From NCBI GenBank assembly GCA_023453665.1, contig JAEXTA010000090.1:1-13799 (forward strand): 13,799 nt of DNA. The letters are read 5' to 3'. Numbering within the stretch: the stretch's first letter is position 1; each line of letters opens with the position of its first letter. Positions 1-8,515 of this stretch are shown piece after piece. A program made the position numbers and the translations under genes. Origin of the DNA: Bacteroidota bacterium (GTDB lineage Bacteria > Bacteroidota > Ignavibacteria > Ignavibacteriales > Ignavibacteriaceae). The notes beneath the pieces are model-generated. The model was given only the letters and a program-made list of their open reading frames with translations, made no database searches and was not told where the DNA came from.

Positions 1-809
1 CAATTATTTATCGCAACGGAAAACCTTTTGCAATACAGGGAATTGCACGGGATATCACTGAAAGAAAAAAAGCTGAAAGGCAACTTCACACATATGCAGA
101 TGAGTTGAGAGAACTTAACATCAGTAAAAATAAGTTGTTCTCGATAATAGCTCATGATCTGAAGAGTCCGTTCCATGGATTATTAGGTGTTTCCAAGATT
201 CTTGCCTCTGAACTAAATAATCTTTCACCCGAAGAAGTTTCATCACTCGCCGTTGGTTTGCACAAATCAATTCAACAACAATATACATTGGTCGAAAAAC
301 TTCTTGACTGGTCGAGGTTACAGACCGGAAGAATTAATTATTCACCCGAGCCCCTTAATTTGTTTAAGCTGGTTGAAGATGTATTTGTTTCACTGAAAGT
401 AAATTCAGATGAAAAGAAGATCCGATTGGTTAATGAGATCATTCCTGATCTTAAAGTTTACGCCGATTCATATATGTTAAACTGCGTTCTTCAGAATCTG
501 ACTTCCAACGCGATTAAATTCAGTCATCAGTCCGGTGAAATAAAACTCAGATCATTAAGTGCCGGTGATTTTATAGAAATACATGTTTCAGATTCAGGTG
601 TTGGTATTCCCAGGGATAAAATATCGAAATTGTTTGAAACTGATTCCAATGTTGTAACAAGCGGAACAGCTAATGAAAAAGGAACCGGTTTAGGTCTTAT
701 GTTATGTAAAGATTTTATATCAAAACATGACGGAAAAATATGGGCGGAAAATAATTCTGATAGGGGAAGCACATTTAAATTCTGGATTCCCAGATACGAT
801 GTACGATGA
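1..809 (+). CDS. PAS sensor histidine kinase, C-terminal part (5' end outside window)
   Basis: This is the end of a sensor histidine kinase that autophosphorylates on His and passes phosphate to a response regulator not seen here. The frame is open from base 3, so the TTG at 105 is not the true start; 268 residues are visible. The first ~25 are the tail of a PAS/PAC domain (GIARDITERKKAE). Next come a short coiled linker and HisKA with the H-box FSIIAHDLKSPFHG (His51 of the visible part). The HATPase domain has N-box LQNLTSNAIKFS (Asn169), G1 box DSGVGIP (Asp197) and G2 box GTGLGL (227-232). All catalytic boxes are intact, and the protein ends just after the HATPase domain with no receiver. 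No membrane segment is visible, but the N-terminus is missing. A second kinase starts 24 bases downstream on the same strand and they may be co-transcribed. The family call is secure; the signal sensed is unknown. Confidence 0.93.
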   Translation, partial: IIYRNGKPFAIQGIARDITERKKAERQLHTYADELRELNISKNKLFSIIAHDLKSPFHGLLGVSKILASELNNLSPEEVSSLAVGLHKSIQQQYTLVEKLLDWSRLQTGRINYSPEPLNLFKLVEDVFVSLKVNSDEKKIRLVNEIIPDLKVYADSYMLNCVLQNLTSNAIKFSHQSGEIKLRSLSAGDFIEIHVSDSGVGIPRDKISKLFETDSNVVTSGTANEKGTGLGLMLCKDFISKHDGKIWAENNSDRGSTFKFWIPRYDVR

Positions 810-844
810 TATTATACTTAATTACTGATTTCAATGAACTCTGA
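806..844 (+). other. 12-codon ORF bridging the two kinase genes
   Basis: An ATG at 806 overlaps the TGA stop of the first kinase (ATGA). It opens a 12-codon frame (MILYLITDFNEL) that ends with TGA at 842-844, just past the ATG of the second kinase at 834. No clear Shine-Dalgarno site precedes either ATG. The frame could pass terminating ribosomes to the downstream kinase, or it could be chance in AT-rich DNA. The peptide resembles nothing I recognise. Confidence 0.15.
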
Positions 845-3800
845 CCAAAAATCTAAAAAGAACAGAAAGATTATATATTCGATTATTGCGTTTATCATAA
901 TTTTTATGTCCGTTTGGTCATATTCGTACTATAAAAAAGCAACAAACGAAAAATTATTATTCAGAAAGAATGAATTTGCCGCAGTAACTCAGCTTAAACT
1001 TGAACGATTTAATAATTGGATCCGGGAATTAATTGAAGATGGAGAAACATTCAGGCGAAATCGTTTATTAGGCGTTAACCTGAAAAACATTATTAGTTCC
1101 AACGATCATAAACATATAGAGAACAGGATTAATCCTTATATCGCTGATCTGCAATTTGAATTTGGTATCACAGAACTTTTAATCACCGATGCATCTTTTA
1201 ATCCGGTCTATTCAAATGTTGCTGATCAATCGGGCTGGCTTTTAAAGTTAAACGGGAATCAGAAAGAAAATTTAATAAAGCCCGAGGTTTCACTTACGGA
1301 AATTTCAGATTATAGTAATAAGCAAATATTTTTTCTGCTTACTATTCCTATGACAGAAAACAAATCGGAAACAATCAACAGTCTGATATTCCTGAAGATT
1401 CCACTCAAAGATGCTGTCATATCACTTCTGCATAAGTGGCCAACACCATTTAAAACTTATGAAGTACTTGTCTTGAATGACAAAAATGAAAAGATGTCAC
1501 TTCTTGATAATGAGATACAATATAATCCTGTAAACTCCCCGCTTCTTTCTGGTATTGAAATTATAGAAATCCTTGAAGGTAAATCTCAATTCATCAAAGC
1601 GACAGACTATAAGTCCAAAAAGGTAATAGCACTTGTCTCTAAAATTCCAAAGACAGATTGGGAACTTATAATCAAACTGGATATAGATGAACTGCATGAA
1701 ATGGTTTTCGACCGTTTATTGCTCACAACTCTTTTTGTTATTTCATTCATTTTGTTAGTTGCAATTATTCTTTACTACCTGTTTAGGAATTATCAGTTAA
1801 GGAACCTTAAGCAGTTGATCTCAGCACAAAAGCAGAAAGAGATTCTTGAAAATAATTTTAATTTCGTACTTGATCAGGCTAATGATGTCATACTGACTTT
1901 AGATGATTCAGCAGTTATTATAAACATAAATCAGAAAGTAACAGATGTTTACGGTTATAACCCTGAGGAACTTATAGGAAAAGAAATTTTCATATTAAGA
2001 GCTGATGGTAATAGTGCGTCGTATTCAGAACAACTTAATAAAATACGTCAGCAGGATGGAATTGTATTTGAAACGATTCATAAAAGAAAAAATGGTGAGT
2101 CTTTTCCTGTTGAGATAAGTTCAAAAAAATTCAGCATTGATGGTAAACTTTTTTTTCAGAGTATTGTAAGAGATATCACCAGCCGCAAAAAGCAGGAACA
2201 TTTGTTAAGAGAAAGCAGGAAAAAACTTTCTACACTGATGAGCAATCTTCCGGGCATGGCTTATAAATGTTTTTACGATGATAATTGGACTATGCAGTTC
2301 ATAAGTAAAGGTTGTTTTAAGCTGACGGGTTATAAACCTTCTGAGTTTTACAGGAATAGAAATATTTCATATAACTCAATTATACTTCCTGAATGCCGCG
2401 AGCGGTTAAACAAAAAAGTACAATTATCACTCGAGGCAAAAAAATCTTTTCAACATACTTACCGGATTAAAACAAAGAATGGAACAATTAAGTGGGTTTG
2501 GGAAAAGGGACAGGGAATTTTTGATTCAAGTGGTAAGTTACTTCATATCGAAGGTTTTATTTCTGATATCTCTGATCTTAAAAATGCAGAGGAAAAAGTA
2601 TTAAACCTCAACAGGCTTTATTCAATACTTTCACAGGTCAACCAGGCAATTGTAAGAACTACAAAAAAAGATGAACTATTCTCGCTTATCACAAATTTAT
2701 TGATAGAATATGGAAAATTTAATCTCTGCTGGATCGGAAGTGTAAGCGATGATAAAAGATTTGTTATACCTGAAAAATCCGCAGGTGAAATAAATGAATA
2801 CCTGAATAATTTATCCTTCCCTGTGTATGACGAAAGGCACAACCTCACGGTTCTTGGAGAATCAATAATAAATGGTAAGCATACAGTTTTAAACGATTTA
2901 ACATCAGCCGGAAAAACGGCTGTACACAAAACAACCGCATTAGAGAACGGAATAAAATCAGTTGGCGTTTTCCCGCTTATTGTTGATGAGGTGGTAGAAG
3001 GTGTATTTGTACTTTATTCAGGTGAAATAAATGCGTTTGATGATAATGAAATAAATTTACTTCAGGAAATTTCATCTGATATTTCTTTTGCTGTTTCATC
3101 TTACCGAAAAGAGGAAAAAAGATTAATTACAGAAATAAACTTAAAGAATAGTGAAGAAAACTTCCGCACACTATATGAGAGTGCACCGTTGAGTTATCAA
3201 TCCCTCGATGAAAACGGAAATATTCTTGAAGTGAATGATATGTTTTCTGAAACTTTTGGTTACAGTAAAGAACTGATAACAGGTAAAAATTTTGCTGATA
3301 TTTTATCTGCTGAAAGCCAGGCTCACTTTACAGAAAATTTTGAATCCTTTAAGCTCAATGGAAAAGTATCTGCCGAATTAATTGTTCTGCATAATAACGG
3401 TGAAAAGATAATTACATCAATAAATGGAAAAATAACCCGGAATGCGGACGGAAAATTCAAACAATCGCATTGCATACTGACAGATATAACAAAACAAAAA
3501 CTGTCGCAAATAAAACTTGAAGAACAGGAAGAAAGTTATCGAACCCTGACTCAATCATCTCTTGATGCAATTTATGTACTCAGAGGCAAAAGGCTGTTGA
3601 TGGTTAACCCCGCGTGGGAAAAATTGTTCGGGTATACCTCAGATGAAGTAGTTAATGACGAATTTGATATAATGAATATTGTTGCACAGGAAAGTATTTC
3701 TTTCATTTCAGATAAATTTGATAATAGCGGAAATAATATTCATACATTTCCTTCCGAATACGAATTTAAAGGTAAAACCAAAACCGGAGAAATAATTTTT

Positions 3801-5819
3801 ATTGATGCTGTTGTAACTGAAATAATATGGAAAGGTGAAAAAGCTTACCAGGGGATTTACCGGGATATAACAGACAAAAAATTTTCTGAATCAGCATTAA
3901 TGGAGTCAGAAAAAAAATACAGGCAGGTAATCGAAAACGCTTCTGACCTTATTTATACAACGGATCGCAGCGGAAATTTTACTTACGCAAACGCAACACT
4001 GCTTAACAGTCTTGATGTTTCACTTGAAGAAGTGACCAAACATAATTTCCGTGAACTTGTTTTACCTGAATATAAAAATAAACTGGTAACTCATTACATG
4101 CGCCAGGTTCTTGAACAGAAACCAAATACCTATATTGAATTTCCATTCAAAACCAAAAATAATGGTATTAAGTGGTTTGGTCAGAATGCTACTATAAAAT
4201 TTGAAAAGGGCGAGTATGTTGGTTTTCATGTCATAGCAAGAGATATCACAGCTTTAAAAATGACTGAGATAGCCTTAAAAGAAAATGAAGAAAAGTATCG
4301 TGAAATATTTGAAAACAATCCTCATCCTATGTGGGTCTATGATCTTGAAACACTCCAATTCATTGATGTGAATGAAGCCGCAGTAAATCATTACGGCTAT
4401 TCAAAAGATGAATTTTTAAAGATGGTAATAACTGATCTGTCTCCACTCGAAGATGCTCTCGATCTCAATAAAAAATCCGTAAAAACTGAAAAAAATAATG
4501 TCATAACATTACGCCATAGCAAAAAAGACGGAACCATCATTAGTGTTGAAATAGTATCACATAGTTTACCTCCGTTGAAAAAAAGAAATTGTAATTTAGT
4601 CCTGGCAACTGATATAACTGAAAGACTTGAAGCGCGCAATGAACTGATACAGGCAAAAGAACATGCAGAAGAAATGAATCGCCTTAAAACAAGTTTCCTT
4701 AATAATATGAGCCATGAAATCCGGACACCAATGGTTGGCATACTTGGCTTTACATCAATTTTGTATGATGAAGTAAAAAAACCTCAGTTAAAAGAAATGT
4801 GCGAAACAATTCTAAACTCAGGGAAACGATTAATGGATACAATTAATCTGATACTCGATTTATCAAGGATTGAAGCAAACAAAATTGAAGTGAAAGTATC
4901 GCAGCTTGATCTGATCGATGAAACAAAAAAGATATTGAAATCCCTATCCATTATAGCTGAAGACAAAAAACTGCTTCTCGAATTTCACCCGCTGGTCAGC
5001 AGTGCGGAAGTATTAATAGATAAACAAATCTATAACCGCATTCTGAATAATCTTGTTGGCAACGCAATTAAATACACACCCAAAGGAAAAGTTATCGTTG
5101 AGATCAACACAGTCTCAAGAAAATCTAAAAGCTGGATTGAGCTTAAAATAATTGATACAGGAATTGGCATCCCCAAAGAAAGCCAGCAATTTATTTTTGA
5201 TGAGTTCAGGCAGGTAAGTGAAGGTCTAAGCCGCAAGTTTGAGGGAACCGGTTTGGGACTCACAATAACTAAAAAATTATTAGAACTAATGCATGGAGAA
5301 ATATCAGTGGAAAGTGAAGTAGGAAAAGGTTCAACTTTCAAAGTGATGATACCAACACAAAACGGTATAATGTCCGGTAACAATGATCAGAACGAAAATA
5401 TTCCTGATTTATCTAATGACAGTCAGGCACAGACCGGAGATTTAAAACCTATTATACTGCTCGTGGAAAATGATCCGGCAAGTATAGATGTGACAAAATT
5501 CTTTTTAAGGAACAAGTTCAATGTCGATGTTGCACAGAACGGCCAGGAAGCTTTATCTAAAGCTTCAGTTGCAAGCTATGATGCCATTCTAATGGATATA
5601 AATCTCGGCAGCGGAATGACCGGGTTGGAAGCAACAAAAGAAATAAAAGCGTTACCCGGTTATGGATCAACACCAATAATTGCATTAACCGCCTTTGCAA
5701 TGGAGGGCGATAAGGAAGAATTTTTAGAGGGAGGGTGTACACACTATTTATCAAAACCGTTTGATAAAAAAACTATTATTGAGTTGTTGACAAAACTGAC
5801 TGCCCGAAATCAAAAGTAA
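834..5819 (+). CDS. Membrane hybrid sensor kinase: ectodomain, 6 PAS, GAF, HisKA, HATPase, receiver
   Basis: This 1661-residue hybrid histidine kinase has a first TM at ~13-32 and a second at ~294-317, enclosing a ~260-residue extracytoplasmic sensor. The start of that sensor (LKLERFNNWIRELIEDGE) resembles Cache-type sensors. The cytoplasmic part reads PAS1 ~337-449, PAS2 ~463-582, GAF ~590-757, PAS3 ~775-888, PAS4 ~898-1015, PAS5 ~1025-1141 and PAS6 ~1152-1265; each PAS ends in a DIT/DIS motif. HisKA follows with His1294 in NMSHEIRTPM. The HATPase domain has Asn1410, G1 DTGIGIP (1441-1447) and G2 GTGLGL (1471-1476). A short polar linker leads to a receiver (~1538-1657) with phospho-acceptor Asp1588, Thr1619 and Lys1641. 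Its acidic pocket reads VEND, so Asn replaces the usual second acid. There is no DNA-binding or HPt domain, so phosphate must go to a separate partner. The ATG at 834 directly precedes the basic tail and TM1, but no good Shine-Dalgarno site is seen. Ligands are unknown. Confidence 0.95.
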   Translation: MNSDQKSKKNRKIIYSIIAFIIIFMSVWSYSYYKKATNEKLLFRKNEFAAVTQLKLERFNNWIRELIEDGETFRRNRLLGVNLKNIISSNDHKHIENRINPYIADLQFEFGITELLITDASFNPVYSNVADQSGWLLKLNGNQKENLIKPEVSLTEISDYSNKQIFFLLTIPMTENKSETINSLIFLKIPLKDAVISLLHKWPTPFKTYEVLVLNDKNEKMSLLDNEIQYNPVNSPLLSGIEIIEILEGKSQFIKATDYKSKKVIALVSKIPKTDWELIIKLDIDELHEMVFDRLLLTTLFVISFILLVAIILYYLFRNYQLRNLKQLISAQKQKEILENNFNFVLDQANDVILTLDDSAVIININQKVTDVYGYNPEELIGKEIFILRADGNSASYSEQLNKIRQQDGIVFETIHKRKNGESFPVEISSKKFSIDGKLFFQSIVRDITSRKKQEHLLRESRKKLSTLMSNLPGMAYKCFYDDNWTMQFISKGCFKLTGYKPSEFYRNRNISYNSIILPECRERLNKKVQLSLEAKKSFQHTYRIKTKNGTIKWVWEKGQGIFDSSGKLLHIEGFISDISDLKNAEEKVLNLNRLYSILSQVNQAIVRTTKKDELFSLITNLLIEYGKFNLCWIGSVSDDKRFVIPEKSAGEINEYLNNLSFPVYDERHNLTVLGESIINGKHTVLNDLTSAGKTAVHKTTALENGIKSVGVFPLIVDEVVEGVFVLYSGEINAFDDNEINLLQEISSDISFAVSSYRKEEKRLITEINLKNSEENFRTLYESAPLSYQSLDENGNILEVNDMFSETFGYSKELITGKNFADILSAESQAHFTENFESFKLNGKVSAELIVLHNNGEKIITSINGKITRNADGKFKQSHCILTDITKQKLSQIKLEEQEESYRTLTQSSLDAIYVLRGKRLLMVNPAWEKLFGYTSDEVVNDEFDIMNIVAQESISFISDKFDNSGNNIHTFPSEYEFKGKTKTGEIIFIDAVVTEIIWKGEKAYQGIYRDITDKKFSESALMESEKKYRQVIENASDLIYTTDRSGNFTYANATLLNSLDVSLEEVTKHNFRELVLPEYKNKLVTHYMRQVLEQKPNTYIEFPFKTKNNGIKWFGQNATIKFEKGEYVGFHVIARDITALKMTEIALKENEEKYREIFENNPHPMWVYDLETLQFIDVNEAAVNHYGYSKDEFLKMVITDLSPLEDALDLNKKSVKTEKNNVITLRHSKKDGTIISVEIVSHSLPPLKKRNCNLVLATDITERLEARNELIQAKEHAEEMNRLKTSFLNNMSHEIRTPMVGILGFTSILYDEVKKPQLKEMCETILNSGKRLMDTINLILDLSRIEANKIEVKVSQLDLIDETKKILKSLSIIAEDKKLLLEFHPLVSSAEVLIDKQIYNRILNNLVGNAIKYTPKGKVIVEINTVSRKSKSWIELKIIDTGIGIPKESQQFIFDEFRQVSEGLSRKFEGTGLGLTITKKLLELMHGEISVESEVGKGSTFKVMIPTQNGIMSGNNDQNENIPDLSNDSQAQTGDLKPIILLVENDPASIDVTKFFLRNKFNVDVAQNGQEALSKASVASYDAILMDINLGSGMTGLEATKEIKALPGYGSTPIIALTAFAMEGDKEEFLEGGCTHYLSKPFDKKTIIELLTKLTARNQK

Positions 5820-5874
5820 ATGAAGAAAAATTATTTGAACCAGGTGGAAATTAAAATTCGTTTAACTTCAAATA
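5820..5874. other. Convergent intergenic gap
   Basis: These 55 bases separate the stop of the hybrid kinase (+) from the stop of the aldehyde dehydrogenase (-). An 8-base inverted repeat (TATTTGAA at 5832-5839 and TTCAAATA at 5867-5874) has a 27-base loop and only two G/C pairs per arm, with no adjoining T-run. Transcription from both sides must end near here, but I see no convincing intrinsic terminator. Confidence 0.4.
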
Positions 5875-7239
5875 TCATTTCACATAAACAGATTTAATGT
5901 TGACAAACTCGCGTATTCCGAATACAGAAAGTTCCCTTCCATAACCCGAATCTTTTATTCCGCCGAAAGGTAAACGAGGATCAGATTTAACAAAATCATT
6001 TACGAAACAACATCCTGCTTCAAGTTTTTCTCTGGCTATTTTTTCTCCGCGTTTGTGATCATTAGTAAACACTGCAGCGCCAAGTCCGAATGAAGTAGAA
6101 TTTGCAACTTCAATTCCTTCTGTTTCATCTTTAACTTTTATTAATGAAGCGACCGGACCAAATAATTCATCGTCGTAAGCTGGCATTCCCTTTTTAACAT
6201 TTGATAAAACAGTAGGCGGATAGTAAGCACCCATTAATTCAGGAATAATTCCGCCTAATAATAATTTCGCACCCTTATTCAAACTATCGTTTACCTGCTG
6301 ATGTAATTCATCACGAAGTATTTTATTTGCCTGAGGACCAAGATGATTTTTTTCATCAAACGGATCGCCCATTTTTTTTGATTTCATTTTATCAACAAAA
6401 AGTTCTTCAAACTTTGAGTAAATACTTTCAACAATGATAAAACGTTTTGCAGCTATACAACTTTGACCGCCGTTTATTAATCTTGATGTCACACAAATGT
6501 CAGCGGTTGTTTCCAGGTCAGCATCCTCAAGAACTAAGTATGCATCACTTCCGCCAAGTTCAAGAACTGTCTTTTTTAATGAATTCCCTGCTGCTGAAGC
6601 TACTGCCCTGCCGGCGGGTACACTTCCTGTTAATGTAACAGCACGAATATTTTTATCTTCAATTAATCCTGAAGCATACTTTGAAGAGGCAATAACACTC
6701 CTGAATAAATTTTTATGAAACCCTGCTTCGGTAAAAACATTTTCAATAGCAAGTGAGCATCCGGTTACATTAGATGCGTGTTTTAGAATTCCTGTATTAC
6801 CAGCTATCAAAGCCGGTGCTGCAAATCTGAATACCTGCCAGAAAGGAAAATTCCACGGCATGATTGCGAGTACAGGTCCAAGCGGTCGGTAGGTTACAAA
6901 ACTTTTTGATGCTTCGGTTTTAATTGATTCATCATATAAAAACTTTTCTGCATTCTCAGCATAGTATTCACAAACCCAAGCACATTTTTCAACTTCTGCC
7001 CGTGACTGGCTGACAGGTTTTCCCATTTCAACAGTCATGATATAAGATAAATTTTCTTTCCGAGCCCTTAAAACTGATGCAGCATTTTTCATTAAGTCGG
7101 ATCTTAATTTAATATCCGTTTCTGACCACTCTTTAAAAGATTTGTAAGAAGACTCACCTATCGCAGCTAATTCAGCAACAGTCATCTCTTCATACTCATT
7201 TATCAATTCATTGTTTGCCGGATTTACAGACCTTAGCAT
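5875..7239 (-). CDS. NAD(P)-dependent aldehyde dehydrogenase, succinate-semialdehyde dehydrogenase (Sad/YneI) type
   Basis: This cytoplasmic enzyme oxidises an aldehyde to an acid with NAD(P)+; the closest match I recognise is succinate semialdehyde to succinate, the last step of GABA or semialdehyde catabolism. At 454 residues it has normal family length. Visible catalytic features are Asn130 in the oxyanion motif MPWNFPF, Lys153, the nucleotide-binding loop TLTGSVPAG (202-210), general base Glu227 in LELGGSDA, catalytic Cys261 in NGGQSCIAAKRF, Glu358 in DELFGP, and the C-terminal PFGGIKDSGYGRE. The GGQSCIAAKRF signature is typical of the short SSADH branch, though substrate cannot be fixed by sequence alone. 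The ATG at 7237-7239 has a good ribosome site (AAGG, 8 bases upstream). The gene starts 10 bases after the GAF-PP2C gene and is the last of the - strand run. Other semialdehydes are possible substrates. Confidence 0.93.
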   Translation of the reverse strand: MLRSVNPANNELINEYEEMTVAELAAIGESSYKSFKEWSETDIKLRSDLMKNAASVLRARKENLSYIMTVEMGKPVSQSRAEVEKCAWVCEYYAENAEKFLYDESIKTEASKSFVTYRPLGPVLAIMPWNFPFWQVFRFAAPALIAGNTGILKHASNVTGCSLAIENVFTEAGFHKNLFRSVIASSKYASGLIEDKNIRAVTLTGSVPAGRAVASAAGNSLKKTVLELGGSDAYLVLEDADLETTADICVTSRLINGGQSCIAAKRFIIVESIYSKFEELFVDKMKSKKMGDPFDEKNHLGPQANKILRDELHQQVNDSLNKGAKLLLGGIIPELMGAYYPPTVLSNVKKGMPAYDDELFGPVASLIKVKDETEGIEVANSTSFGLGAAVFTNDHKRGEKIAREKLEAGCCFVNDFVKSDPRLPFGGIKDSGYGRELSVFGIREFVNIKSVYVK

Positions 7240-7245
7240 TTGTTC

Positions 7246-7251
7246 ATCCTT
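7246..7251 (-). promoter_or_regulatory. Ribosome binding site overlapping the upstream stop codon
   Basis: On the - strand the sequence reads TAAGGAT followed by GAACAA and ATG. The TAA (7250-7252) is the stop of the GAF-PP2C gene, and its AA forms part of the AAGG Shine-Dalgarno site of the dehydrogenase. The AAGG-to-ATG spacing is 8 bases. The arrangement suggests translational coupling and supports the chosen dehydrogenase start. Confidence 0.6.
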
Positions 7252-8482
7252 ATTTTATTCTTTTAATGACGACAAGAGTTTTATCATCATTGTATGCACC
7301 ATTTTTTGAATATTTGATAACATCATCAAGTATCGAATAAGTAATTTCTTTCGGAGACAGAGTCTGAAGTTTCTTTAATAGATCCATTAATCGTTGTTCA
7401 CCATATTCATCAAAGTCACTGTTGGTGGCTTCGGTAAGTCCGTCCGAATATATAAGAAGAACATCGCCGAGACTGAAATTAATGTTATCAACATTATAAG
7501 TTGCCTGCGGAGCAGGACCTAATACAGGGCCGGTAGGATGCAGCAGAATAACTTCTTTAGTTTTTTCTTTTATAAAGATCGGAGGATTGTGACCGGCATT
7601 CGCATATAGGAATAATCCGCCTTTGTCCGTAGATAATTCACCGTAAAACAAAGATGCAAATTTATCGTCTGCAAAAATTTTATTTACAAGCTGATTCATT
7701 CTTTTCATGAGCGGAGAGATTTTTATTTCAAAGTTGCAAGCCATTCGCATTGCACCGGAGATATACATTGCCTCTGCTGACGCGCTTACGCCTTTGCTCG
7801 CCGCATCTCCAACAATAACTGCAATGCGGTCAGAGTCATCTCCTATTTCCATATAATCAAAAAAATCACCACCGACTATTTCTGCAGGGTTTGTAATTCC
7901 AAACAATTCAAAATTTGAAAAACGAAATTCATGTTCAGGCAAAATACTTTTCTGAAGTTCACGTGCTTTGTCAATATCAGCCTTTAGATTATGCGCGCTT
8001 GCAGAATATCGTCTTTGTTTTATCTGTGATGTTAAAGCAGTAGCTATTATGTTAAGAGTGAAATATTGTCCCTCATCAACTTCATTAATATTCAGTGCGA
8101 GTAAAAATTCAAAATATGGTTTCCCGTTAATTTTTATTTTATCACCCACACCTGATGCAGAATATTTAAATATACCTTTGCTTCTGAGTACGGTATTTGT
8201 TTCACTTGCTAATACTGTTCTTTCTTTAGCAACATATTCAAAGATCGGGTACTCATCAATGTTCAGTTTGAAATCATTATTTATTTTTTCAACGCTGCCG
8301 GTCTGGTACAATATTTTATAAGCAGCTTCATCTTTGATTAAAGCCCAAATTCTGCCGCCGCTGACATTTATATTCTGATGTTCAACAATTTCATTCAGTA
8401 CTGCTATCAGCATCTCATCTTCAGTACCGAATTTTTTTAATGCAATGGTTTCCACCATTTTATATAGTTTTCGCTGATCCAT
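7250..8482 (-). CDS. GAF-like domain plus SpoIIE-type PP2C serine/threonine phosphatase
   Basis: This 410-residue soluble protein is predicted to remove phosphate from Ser/Thr of a partner protein, using bound Mn/Mg. Residues ~10-155 look like a GAF sensor fold (by pattern, not a firm motif). A linker with KARELQKSILPE (172-183) then leads to the SpoIIE/RsbU-type PP2C domain (~190-408). Metal-binding positions are present: Asp206 in VGGDFFDY, Gly225-Asp226 in VIVGDAASKG, Asp347 in YSDGLTEA, and Asp399-Asp400 in YNDDKT. AGHNPP (296-301) is also typical of the family. Relatives usually act on STAS-domain anti-sigma antagonists in partner-switching circuits, but no STAS protein or RsbW-like kinase lies in the window, so the target is unknown. 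The ATG at 8480-8482 follows a GGAG with a short 3-base gap. It lies 33 bases after the M64 peptidase gene and 10 before the dehydrogenase. Confidence 0.92.
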   Translation of the reverse strand: MDQRKLYKMVETIALKKFGTEDEMLIAVLNEIVEHQNINVSGGRIWALIKDEAAYKILYQTGSVEKINNDFKLNIDEYPIFEYVAKERTVLASETNTVLRSKGIFKYSASGVGDKIKINGKPYFEFLLALNINEVDEGQYFTLNIIATALTSQIKQRRYSASAHNLKADIDKARELQKSILPEHEFRFSNFELFGITNPAEIVGGDFFDYMEIGDDSDRIAVIVGDAASKGVSASAEAMYISGAMRMACNFEIKISPLMKRMNQLVNKIFADDKFASLFYGELSTDKGGLFLYANAGHNPPIFIKEKTKEVILLHPTGPVLGPAPQATYNVDNINFSLGDVLLIYSDGLTEATNSDFDEYGEQRLMDLLKKLQTLSPKEITYSILDDVIKYSKNGAYNDDKTLVVIKRIK

Positions 8483-8515
8483 AAACTCCGATATGGTTTT
8501 CTTTTTTTTGTCAGT

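Noticed and set aside
2160..4640. Recurring GATATCAC/GATATAAC words as DNA repeats
   Set aside because: They encode the DIT motif that ends each PAS domain; surrounding sequence differs, so protein conservation explains them.
4397..5383. Antisense open frames of 60-117 codons across the kinase core of the hybrid kinase
   Set aside because: They mirror strongly conserved kinase coding sequence on the other strand and show no recognisable domain or ribosome site.
1..5819. The two kinase genes as one gene split by a stop codon (they share a reading frame)
   Set aside because: The first ends with a complete HATPase domain, two in-frame stops (TGA 807, TAA 819) lie between them, and the second begins with its own basic tail and TM segment.
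5832..5874. 8-base inverted repeat in the convergent gap as a bidirectional terminator
   Set aside because: The loop is 27 bases, the stem is AT-rich and no T-run follows on either strand.
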